Made by a program: the position numbers and the translations under genes. 64,000 nucleotides of DNA from Neoceratodus forsteri. Taxonomy: Eukaryota; Chordata; Ceratodontiformes; Ceratodontidae. Below, one piece after another: positions 55,311 through 64,000 of this stretch. Numbering within the stretch: position 1 is the first letter of the stretch; each line of letters opens with the position of its first letter. Location: the NCBI GenBank assembly GCA_016271365.2, contig CM057456.1:883620001-883684000 (forward strand), written 5' to 3'. Below the pieces are notes generated by a model that was not told where the DNA came from, did no database searches, and saw nothing but the letters and a program-made list of their open reading frames with translations.

Positions 55311-55795
55311 GAGAGTGGGGGTGGGGAGGGTGAGGGAGACACTGAGGCTTCTTTCCAGTGCTGCTGGTGGCCCTGGGAGGAGCAGAAGTGATGACCCTTC
55401 CCTTCTGGCCTCTTCCTTCTTGAGGGGGTCTGCAGTTGGTGGGCTCAAGGGCCACCTGTAAGGGCCTGTATGGCTCAGTTTGCCCCACTTGGGGAATTCT
55501 CCCCAAGGGCACCACCGTGGTCACCCCAGTCAGGTTGGGCATCCTTCAGCAGGTGGGGCCAGCAGCATCCACTTTCAGGAGAGGTCCCCTGTGCATTTCC
55601 ACAACCCTAGCAGAGGGTCAGCTCTGCCCAGCCAGAGATCGCCTTCCTCTACCCCTTTGCCTCCTCCCCATCTTCCAGGCCTCATAACCTGGGAACAATT
55701 CAGAGCCTCAGCAGCTGCATTCCCCCATTATGTTACAGCCATGGATGAGTTTTGTTTTCTGACCTGAGGCCACAGCTACTCTGAGCTCTGAGTTC

Positions 55796-56098
55796 AGCTC
55801 CTCTGCCTCCTCATATTCCTCCCCTGAGGAAGAGTACTCCTCTATCCATGTCTCCTATGATGCTGATCTCACCAGCTATCAGCAGATCCTTTCAGGGATG
55901 CTGGAGGAGCACCATGTATCCCATTTTGGTTCACGCAATCCTGACCATGTGCCTTACTTGGAAAGTTCAGTGCCGACCGTTTGGTCATTCCTCCATGGCC
56001 TGTTCCCTTTGCGGAAGCATTGCACAGGGTTTAGCAGCATCCCTCTGCCCCATCTCCAGCCCCTATGGACTTCCAGCACAGGTGTTGCGCATCCCTAG
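55796..56098 (+). pseudogene. Possible DIRS-3 gag-like fragment
   Basis: SSASSYSSPEEEYSSIHVSY is followed by YQQILSGMLEEHHVSHF, a Ser/Glu-rich lead and a short helix as in the acidic gag pieces of the other two elements. Weak on its own. Confidence 0.3.
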
Positions 56099-56547
56099 GT
56101 TCTCCAGATGTTATGCCCCACCCCTCCTCAGGAGTGGAGCTCCTGGACACCCCTTCCAGGCAGGGGCATCTTACGATGCCAATGAGGTGGCCTCCAGACT
56201 GGCAGGAACTGCAGTCTACATTCAGTGGACGGCATGGCCTTGCCCATCAAGGCTGTCACCCTTGGCCCAGCATAGGGTGGTTGCCTCCCCCTTTCAGGGG
56301 GCTCACTTCTTCTCCCACAGGGTGAGATGGGAGTTAGCCGAGCACCTTCCCTCTCCCAGGCAACGGGAGCACCTGTCTCGCCCTGATCGCTCGTGGGTCT
56401 TGCCAGGCCCATAAGGGGCCCTGTCTTTCTGTGTTCTCCCCCACAGGAGGCTGAAGGAGATTTCTCTCTCAGGGAAGTTCCAGCACCATTACGGTGCTTG
56501 GTATTCACCCACTAGTGACGAATGGTGAATACTGATATAGGTAAGAT

Positions 56548-56607
56548 ATGAAAATGACGGACCTACTATAATTCTTGATCTTCCTGTATATCTTCACCAT
56601 ATATCAC
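56548..56607. repeat. Inverted repeat, left member (internal complementary region candidate)
   Basis: ACCTACTATAATTCTTGATC and CTTCCTGTATATCTTCACCA are the inverse of 57794-57853. Confidence 0.8.
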
Positions 56608-57297
56608 TGCTTCCCACCCATTTTCCTCTCTTGGGCCTCAGCTTCCTGGGCAGTGCCTCCTCCCTGCTTGCCTTTCCCCCAGTTGAAGCCAATTGCGGGC
56701 TTAGTTCCGCTGACACCTGCAGGTTCACTGATCCTTCTTTGAAGCAACAGGTACTCATTTCTGGGGGGGGGAGCAAGCAGGAGATCTTGTCTTCTTTGGC
56801 CAGGGGCTCCTTGGGGCTCCATACAACCTGGTGGGGTCATCCCTAGGGCAGCACCCTGTACCACAGTTCCTGGTTTCTTGAAACCCCCCCTTTTTGGGGG
56901 GGAAGGGACTCTTCTTGCCTCCCTTGGGTACCTGGCTTGGTCGGCGGGGCCACAATGATCCCTACCTTTCTCTTTCTTCCCCCCTCTGTCTCTGCAATCA
57001 CATGTGGTTCCTTTACACTCATGTGAGCAACCGATGGTTATCCATGGGGCAAGGCCCTTCTGATCTTTTACCTCTGATCTGACTTCTTTCTGCAGTATAG
57101 GGCATCTTCTTGCTCTGCTCTTGTAGGTTCTTGTGTCCATGTCCTCAGACCCTTTCAAGTTCCTAAAAAAAAAAAAGGGAGTAGTTGAGTCAATCTACCT
57201 CCTTGAGGCCATAGGCAGCAGAAGAATCCCTGTGGTGTTAGCCTGTTGCATCCCCGTAGTGTTAACCTGTTGGGGTCCATCCCTCCTTCTCTGTTAT

Positions 57298-57298
<1 letters not shown>

Positions 57299-57339
<41 letters not shown>
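57299..57339 (+). repeat. (TC)n microsatellite
   Basis: Uninterrupted CT dinucleotides, about 20 copies, followed by a C/T-rich tract. Confidence 0.97.
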
Positions 57340-57341
<2 letters not shown>

Positions 57342-57793
57342 TTCATCTTCTTCACTCTCCTTCCCTTCCACCTCCTTATTTTCTTCCTGTCTTTTTCTCT
57401 CTTTTTCTTACATTTTTCTCTCCCTTCCCATCCTCTCAACCTCTTCTGGCCTGCCCAGTGGTTGGGGTCTTCCTTCCACAAAACATAGGGCCTATTTCCT
57501 TCCTCTACTCAACTTATACCTCCTTTAAGTTTATATCCTTTCCTTTTTCTATCCCTTGAGCTCCCTTGCCCCATCCTCCACCCTTCTTCTCTCTGTCTCT
57601 ATTTCCCTCTCTGGTGAGCAGAACTGAGGTGGTTTAGGGGCCGGCGTCGATTACTGGCCAACCCGTGAGTGCCACGTAATTCATTGGCCTCAAGGACGGT
57701 GCCGTCTCTGACATTGGACTCTCCTCCAGAGAGAGAAATCTTTTACCTAGAAAGCTTCCTGTGGGGTCCCAGCACCTCCACTGGTAGCCACCA

Positions 57794-57853
57794 GTGATAC
57801 ATAGTGAAGATATACAGGAAAATCAAGAATTACAGTAGGTATGTAATTTTCAT
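57794..57853. repeat. Inverted repeat, right member (right terminus candidate)
   Basis: GTGATACATAGTGAAGATAT ... GTAATTTTCAT pairs with 56548-56607. Confidence 0.8.
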
Positions 57854-57870
57854 ATTTTTACATACATACA

Positions 57871-58605
57871 AACATACGAAGAAGCCAGCAGAAGAAGGCC
57901 ATTTGATATATCAAGTCTTCTCATATTGCAGGGTCCACAGCTTGAGCTACTGTCCCTGCCCTCCCTCCCCACTCCTCCCATCCTCCCTATTTGTGATTCT
58001 TACCTTCCCCTATGTCTGTGTCCCTATTTTTCCTATCCATTTTATAAATACATTTATACAGCTGGAGTGGGTCTGGATTGGTCAAGAGAAAACTACTTTC
58101 TTATGACAAACTTGCAAGATAGTACTACTACTGTATCTTGCAAAGCTGTGTATGTCATAGTGGAATAGTAAAACAATCAGAGAGCAGCTTTAACAATGCT
58201 GATGACACCACAGTAGCAATGTACAGCACAAAAGCTAGCACATGTGAGATGCTTTGTCAACTTAGCTGCCTTCTACTTTATGTCTATTTTGATGTATGGA
58301 CTTGCACTGTATTGATCTATTGATTTATACTGTACTGATTTGTAATATGTTGTTTGCTTCCCTTGTGCTAAACCATTGATCAGAAGAGTGCAGTTTACAT
58401 TTTATATATTTTTTTCCTTTTGTAACTTTTGATCCTTTGTATCACAAAACCACCTAAACACCTGTTGTGCAAATCAAATGTGACATGGGGGAAGCGTGAG
58501 ATAGTAGAAAAATCTTCACTGTTTGCCACTTGTGAGGTCAGGAGGTCAACTATAGTTCATGAAGATATTTCTACTGTCTCACTCTCACCCATGTCATATC
58601 CCATA

Positions 58606-58607
<2 letters not shown>
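57871..58607. other. Unassigned non-coding segment
   Basis: A/T-rich with a C/T-rich patch at 57950-58000. No gene or repeat recognised. Confidence 0.35.

Positions 58608-58648
<41 letters not shown>
58608..58648 (+). repeat. (TG)n microsatellite
   Basis: About 20 uninterrupted TG copies abutting the LINE fragment that follows. Confidence 0.97.
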
Positions 58649-58650
<2 letters not shown>

Positions 58651-59080
58651 AGGTGTGGTCCCTCCAGAAAAGGGAGTATGTGGTTAGAATCGAGGGAGTG
58701 CAGCGTAGAGCCACTAAATCTGTGACTGAGCTGAAATATTTCGCATACGATAAAAGATTGGAAAAATTAAACCTTTATTCACTACATTACAGAAGATTAA
58801 AGAGGAGACTTATGCATGATGTTTAAAATTGTCAAGGATACAGCACTAAGGGAAGACCTAGGAATAACTTTTAGATCTGGACTAGTGACAGAAGACATAA
58901 ATTACAACTTGATCTGCCTAAATGGAACACACATTTAAGGAAGCACTGGTTTACGATCAGGGTGGTTACTGCCTGGAATGGTCTGCCAGTATCAGTGGTT
59001 GAAAGTACTAGTATGGATATGTTTAAGACAAGACTTGCTAGCTTTAATTCTGGTAAAACTGTATTATTCTGATATATAGG
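58649..59080 (+). pseudogene. CR1/L2-like LINE C-terminal fragment
   Basis: VQVWSLQKREYVVRIEGVQR and RATKSVTELKYFAYDKRLEK, then LNLYSLHYRRLKRRLMHDV, match the VQFW/VQRRATK/YEERL/SLEKRR series of non-LTR polymerases. After a stop, TAWNGLPV-like sequence appears in other frames. The 5' side is the (TG)n tract. Confidence 0.7.
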
Positions 59081-59154
59081 GCTGGCAAGCATTATGGACA
59101 TAAGTCCCTTAGCTTGAAACTACTTTTGATACTTATGATATATATATAGATATG

Positions 59155-59381
<227 letters not shown>

Positions 59382-59436
59382 TATGTACTGTATATGTGTG
59401 TATATAGTATGTGTATTATAGGGTCATGGTTGTGCC

Positions 59437-59785
59437 CCTATAGTTAGGGCTGAGTAGCATGTTTATTGTTAAACCTCAAATTTTGCACTTTAATAACTTA
59501 GCAACCGATCAATGGATTTCTACAAAATTTGGCATGCGCTGTCCTGTGGGGTAGATCTCTTGACATAGTAAGTTTCATTCTGGTTGGCTGTGCAGATTCT
59601 GAGCTCCAGATAGTACAAAAACCTTAAAAGTCACCACTTTTTGCAGTTTTTTCCTCATTGCCTTACGTCCAGATGGTATGGAATTCTGGTGTGAATTTTT
59701 TATGGTAGAAACAGCTCGGGTCACAGAACTGCCTTGTGTTTGTTTGGTGAAACAATATTAATCTGCTGCAAAGTTATTACATTTT
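59437..59785 (+). repeat. Old dispersed repeat, copy B
   Basis: Pairs with 48605-48960: CAAATTTTGCACTTTAATAA, GGCATGCG, AAGTTTCAT, GATTCTGAGCTCCAG, CAGATGGTATGGAATT and AATATTAATC are in the same order. Confidence 0.6.
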
Positions 59786-60429
59786 TAAGTTCCCATTATT
59801 TCCAATAGGAAGATCACTCTCCATGATAGAGGTATAAAGTTCGACAAAGGATTTGGCCTCACAAAAATGACTATTTTTCATAAGGGCCCAATCCTTTTTG
59901 GCCAGCAAAATTCCTTTTTTGCGAGCTGCCATCTTGTTTTCTGTTTGAGAACCCTTGAAAATGAAGTGCTGTAGGGACACCAGGAAATGGATCTTATTCA
60001 TTGGAATTCATTAGTTGGATTCTGCAGTTGTGTGGTACCAAAATAATCCAGGAATTTTTCTTTTTTGTATGTTTTAAATCCTTTTTCATTAACCACTAAG
60101 ATTCTTTTTCATGAATCATTTTTCATTCAAACAAAAAAAGGATCGCAAGTCATGAAAAACGATTGCTTTCTTTACCATTTTTTATTGATTTTTGATTATA
60201 AATCCAGTTGCTGTGGTCCCTCCCCCCTCCCTTGTTGTCCAATCACCGTCCCATTGTGCATTCATATTATCCCTGGTAGTCTAGATGTCGCTCCCCCTCC
60301 CCCATTCTCCGCTCACCATCCCCTTATATAAAATAAAGAATTTTTAATTCAATGGTCCCTCTGCCCTCCCTAGATCACTGTCCCCATCTCATTGTCCCTC
60401 TGACCTCCGATCGCTGTCTCCATGGTACT
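59786..60429. other. Unassigned non-coding segment
   Basis: A/T-rich, then C/T-rich (60210-60430). No gene recognised. Confidence 0.35.
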
Positions 60430-61500
60430 TTATGTCCACGGTGGTTAGTGGCACGCCCACCCCGTGTCCATTCCTGAAATAAAGAAAACCGTCCCTTGAT
60501 GGTTTTTTTTTTTTGGTTGGTTCTTTTTTCCCTGAAAAAAAGAAAATGTTCCTTTACTGATCAGCTCCCCCACCCCTACCTTCCACTCAGCACCCACCAC
60601 CCCACACCACCCAGTACACTCTCCCATACACCCTCACTCTCCTGAACAGGTCCCAGGTTTGAGATAGACTCTCCTGATTGAATACACATCTTGCTGCTGG
60701 AACCAGTGACTACAATATAAATAAGTTGTGGTCAGAGCTGGTACAGCTGCTTAGAGCGGCAAGAGCTTAGTGAAACAGTAAATGGAGGTCTCGTTGCACC
60801 GGAGTCAGCCATATGGAAGATGGCCAGAACAGAAGTGTGCATGCACAGTTCTTTACTGTGACCAAGATGGCCGATGTAACAGAACTGTGCATGTGCGATA
60901 CAGGTGCATGTGCAGTTGGCTTTGGTAGCCATCCTGGGTATGGCACCACCAGTTCCGCTATTGCAGGGCAAAAAGTTGTGCTTTGTGAAGGTGGTACATT
61001 TCTTCAGCTGGCAAAGGGGAAGGGCCATTGAAACACACAGGAGTGGAGCTCTGCCCTGCACTGTGGAAGTACTCCGAAGCTCTGTCCGGTCATGTGCTCT
61101 CACAGTGCTGAAAGAGATACAATGATGGCAATATGTCTGCGGAGTGCTGCCCAGGCAGCTGTAAAAACTAAAGTAAATGGGGTTAATATATTTCAATTGG
61201 AGTTTTCAACTTTGGTGCATAATTTTTCCATTTCTTAACATTTTGACACCAAATATTCAACATAGCCTTTTGGGGACCCCACCTCATGAACAATATAACT
61301 GTCATTACAGGTGGGATTTGGGGGAGGTGCCTTGGGGTCGTCAGCCCTAATGCTCACCCCATTCTCCTATACTGTACCCATCTCAGCTTATTTATGTATT
61401 GAATGGGGTGAGTGTTAGGGATGATGACCCCAAGGCCCCCCCCGACTCCTGTTGGTGTGTGCAGGGTGGGGTGTTAGGTTGGAATCCTAACATCTCATTT
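60430..61500 (+). repeat. Second diverged copy related to the macrosatellite unit
   Basis: ATAAAGAAAACCGTCCCTTG, CCTGAAAAAAAGAAAATG and the C-rich CACCCCTACC stretch parallel unit positions such as 7900-8050. GGGACCCCACCTCATGAACA, GGTGCCTTGGGGTCGTCAGC, TGCTCACCCCATTCTCCTAT and TGTGTGCAGGGTGGGGTG parallel the inverted-repeat zone. The middle (60700-61190) has diverged or unrelated sequence with short duplications of GTGCATGTGC type. Confidence 0.6.
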
Positions 61501-61550
61501 TCCAACTTTTGTCACTTTGACCCTAACTAGAGCATTAACAAAGTTTTTAC

Positions 61551-61656
<106 letters not shown>

Positions 61657-61666
61657 AATGGATGGG

Positions 61667-61740
61667 GAAGGTTTGATATGAGAATTTAATGCACACCGAG
61701 TTGTGGGATGCTACATAAACCCTGAGGCGGCCAGTTTATC
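61667..61740. repeat. Half copy of the 52802-52955 foldback
   Basis: GAGAATTTAATGCACACCGA and TGTGGGATGCTACATAAACC match the inverse of the right arm at 52880-52945. Confidence 0.65.
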
Positions 61741-61794
61741 AAAAGCATCCACAATGGCTCATATTCGGCATGTAACACCCTGCCCATCTTTTTT

Positions 61795-61986
61795 TTTTAT
61801 AATAACAGACCAGCAATTTTTCTCCAGCAGTCTGTGAGACTGTTTGGCCCCACCCACATACAGAATGTTGGCCAATGAGGCAGCAGCATAGTTTGACTGG
61901 CATGGTTCATGAATGTCATAATAACCAGCCGGTTGTTATGGAAAATATCAACCTAGTCAGTATATTGAGAGAAATTGCTGACCAGT

Positions 61987-61995
<9 letters not shown>
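61795..61995. mobile_element. MITE, about 200 bp, with imperfect inverted termini
   Basis: ATAATAACAGACCAGCAATT at the left pairs with AATTGCTGACCAGTTATTAT at the right. The interior is non-coding. The right tip runs into a (TA)n tract. Confidence 0.55.

Positions 61996-62031
<36 letters not shown>
61989..62031. repeat. (TA)n microsatellite
   Basis: About 21 TA copies next to the MITE. Confidence 0.95.
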
Positions 62032-62034
<3 letters not shown>

Positions 62035-62322
62035 TATTTATAACATTTACAACAGAGACCTATCAAATAAATGATTTATTTTCATAAAAGGTGTTTGACC
62101 TTGTGTAACCTCATAAATGGCATAAGCCCTGAATGATGTGCCCAAGGGCAAACACTTTGAGTGAAAATAAATCATTTATTCCACAATGTCCCTGTTGCAT
62201 ATTTCATTTATACAATAGGGAACAGTTAGGATTCTATATTTTAATTTCTTTGTAACTTTAAAAAAATTATTTAATTAAAATATGTTTGACTTTTTAGTGC
62301 TGTGGCTGTGTGTTGCTATAGG
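62032..62322. other. Unassigned A/T-rich segment
   Basis: No gene or recognised repeat. AAATCATTTATT-type words near 62066 and 62168 are the only local repetition. Confidence 0.35.
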
Positions 62323-62491
62323 TTTAAGCAGCAAATATCAGCGCCACAAACCAAGTAAGGTACAGTACAATGAACACATGGCTTTATTTGTGTGCAAATA
62401 ACAGTACTGAAGCTATTGTTATTTGCACACAAATTAAGCCTTTTTTTCACTGCACCATACTTGGTTTCTGGTGCTGATATTTGCTGCTTAA
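62323..62491. repeat. Foldback with about 80-bp arms
   Basis: TTAAGCAGCAAATATCAGCG and AATTTGTGTGCAAATAACA-like sequence occur at the left and inverted at the right. The loop is under 20 bases. Confidence 0.8.
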
Positions 62492-62719
62492 GCGTGTTGG
62501 ACTTTGTTATCTGGCACAGAGGTGGTGTTGGAACAGAGTTTGAGGATTGTGGTCTGTGTGTTGCTATGCCTACTGTAGTGGTTGTTAGGGGTTGCTAACA
62601 ATGCTGTGACATTCAGATATCTCTAATGCAGTGGCTTGCATTCTTATTGGATGATTCTGAGGGTTTCAAAAAATTTTGAAAAAACATGATGCCCATTTTT
62701 GTGAGAGACTGGGCTGGCA

Positions 62720-63960
62720 GTCTTTATTTATTTATTTTTATTTATTTATCAGGTCTAGGATTACAATATCTTTCAACCAGGGCTCTTTTACAAAGGTTCC
62801 ACGTCAGGTTACAATTCAAAACAAAAGACATTTAAGAAAGATTACAAATTTAATACATAGGACAAGGTTACAAAAGTGTAAACTAAACAGAGTTACAAAG
62901 CATCTGAGAAACAAAACAAGTTTTGGAGGCTAGGTTACAAGGAGATAGCGGATGAGGTGCAGCGAGTATAGAGGACAAGAGAGAGGAAGAGTAGAGGGAG
63001 GTGGAGAGCTATAGAGGAGGAGCGTAGCAAGAGGCATTGTCATAGACAACATGAGGAAGTACGTGCTAAGAGGTAACCAAGTGCTAATAGGAGAGAGAAC
63101 TGCATAAGGTTAGGGAAATATTCATGGCGTCAGCTAGTGGAGGCAGTCACAGGAGCTAGAGGGACTGAGAGAGAGAGAGGCGGAGCCTTGATTTAAATGC
63201 ACAAAGGGTAGGAATGGAGGAGATGTAACTGTTTAGACCATTTAGCCAGCTGGGCGCCCTGTAGGCACAGGATCTTTGAGCTTATGAGGTACGACAATGT
63301 GGAACCTGCAGGAGCTGTGATTCAAACCCCCTGGTTGAGTGGGGGTTATTGCTAGGGTGCAGGAGTGCACACATTCCAGGGAGCGCAAGGCCCATAGTTA
63401 TTTTCTTTGTCATGGTGCAGGTTAGGTACTTTATCCAATTGGTGAGTTGCAGCCATCCAGTTTGTGCATAGAAGTCGCATGTATGTGTGAGGTGGTGGGA
63501 TCCAGTGAGAAGTCGGCAGGCCTTATTGAGGGAGGTGGAAATGCATCTAAGTGTGGTAGCGGGGGCAGAGCCATAGATGATAAGCCCATAGTCAATAACG
63601 GAGACAACAGAGCTCTGAACGGCGACAGTCAGGGCTTCTGGGGTAAGATATTGAGTATTTGCTGCTTTGGCTACAGAGTCAGTGTGGGCACTATAAGTTA
63701 GACGAGGGTCTACAGTGATCCCAAGGTACTTAAAGGCTTGAACCTGTTCCAGGGTGACTCCATGACTGGTTTTGATGGATAGGGGGTGCAGCTTATGCTT
63801 GTTATGAGAGCTGCTGAACATCATAGACTTTGTTTTCTTATTATTGAGGACCAGATTGTGATTTGAGAACCAATTTTCAACAAATGTGAAGCTAGCAGAT
63901 GAGTGTTTACTTCTGTGGGCGTTTATTTCCTTTTTTATTTGAAAGTCATTTTTTGTGGTT
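62720..63960 (-). mobile_element. Antisense LINE 3' part
   Basis: On the minus strand an RT C-terminal region (63950 to 63282) is followed by a long 3' untranslated part and a tail of ATAAATAAATAA type near 62720-62750. The 5' part should lie to the right of the window. LINE clade unclear. Confidence 0.6.
63282..63950 (-). pseudogene. LINE polymerase C-terminal fragment (antisense)
   Basis: Reading right to left, an in-frame stretch before the first ATG (63824) gives FVENWFSNHNLVLNNKKTKS, then MMFSSSHNKHKL, VQAFKYLGITVDPRLTYSAH, LTVAVQSSVVSVIDYGLIIY and NKACRLLTGSHH. These are the NP-K-TK, F-YLG, DYG and CRLLTG motifs of non-LTR polymerases after the catalytic box. 180 codons are open from the ATG, so this is the best preserved LINE frame here. 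I do not assign a clade. Confidence 0.65.
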
Positions 63961-64000
63961 TATTATGTGGAGCCAAGAAGAATACTGCCCTGTTACGGTC

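Larger units (their letters stand above)
54700..57870 (+). mobile_element. Degenerate DIRS-like remnant (copy 3), RT and recombinase missing
   Basis: A 60-bp inverted pair, 56548-56607 against 57794-57853, matches at about 52 of 60 bases (ATACAGGAAGATCAAGAATT and its inverse). The left member follows a segment (56480-56545) resembling the right terminus in direct orientation, so together they look like an internal complementary region. The right member looks like the terminal repeat. Upstream frames are gag-like. No RT or recombinase motif is left and no left terminus was found, so the element is internally deleted and truncated. Confidence 0.45.

Noticed and set aside
54755..55342. Minus-strand 195-codon frame as a gene
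   Set aside because: It is the mirror of a low-complexity GGTGCCAGTGCC-type tract that is open on both strands. The plus strand fits the DIRS-like context better.
56604..57158. Minus-strand 184-codon frame rich in Arg/Lys/Gly
   Set aside because: It lies between the two members of the DIRS-like inverted pair on the opposite strand, and its composition follows C/T-rich DNA. No motif seen.
60732..61196. Minus-strand 154-codon frame
   Set aside because: No recognisable motif, Cys/His scattered, and it overlaps a region with short GTGCATGTGC-like duplications. Not supportable as a gene.

Overview
This 64 kb window looks like repeat-dominated nuclear DNA from a non-mammalian vertebrate. I recognise no single-copy host gene, rRNA, true tRNA gene or CRISPR. 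The organism call rests on transposon content: DIRS-type tyrosine-recombinase retrotransposons, CR1-like and L2-like LINEs, tRNA-derived SINEs, many palindromic MITEs and long (TA)n/(TG)n/(TC)n tracts. An amphibian (the CR1 3' tail reminds me of caecilians) or a reptile fits best. That is inference from memory.

Positions 1-31803 hold a tandem array of a roughly 3.0 kb macrosatellite. Eight units can be phased. The five central units (10656-25744) are nearly identical, and the outer ones are more diverged. Each unit is itself built from smaller repeats: a block of about 245-bp subrepeats (1-5 copies), three diverged blocks of about 290 bp, a segment of about 130 bp that is single or doubled, and a long imperfect inverted repeat of about 300 bp. 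Unit 1 is split by a 7.3 kb DIRS retrotransposon (151-7440), which itself carries an antisense solo LTR (1085-2065). Unit 7 carries a tRNA-derived SINE (26946-27379) and a Harbinger-like MITE (28613-28957). Unit 8 ends abruptly at a 5'-truncated CR1-like LINE (31804-34563).

From 34564 to 43800 come a TTAA-flanked MITE whose empty site is preserved elsewhere in the window, a second and distinct DIRS element (35645-41322) and an antisense gag-like ORF with one stop (43416 to 42406). From 43800 to 53400 there are SINE-like fragments, a 918-bp element with 140-bp inverted termini, a head-to-tail LINE junction, L2-like fragments, a striking hairpin with two 222-bp arms (51600-52068) and further foldbacks.

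From 53400 to the end there are two old, diverged single copies related to the macrosatellite unit (53400-54420 and 60430-61500), a degenerate DIRS-like remnant (54700-57870), microsatellites, an 81-bp palindromic MITE sitting in a (TA)n tract, and an antisense LINE running off the right edge.

All coding pieces belong to transposable elements and carry stops or frameshifts. The most interesting system is the nested macrosatellite and its evolution: homogenised core, decayed edges, a foldback per unit and dispersed ancestors.
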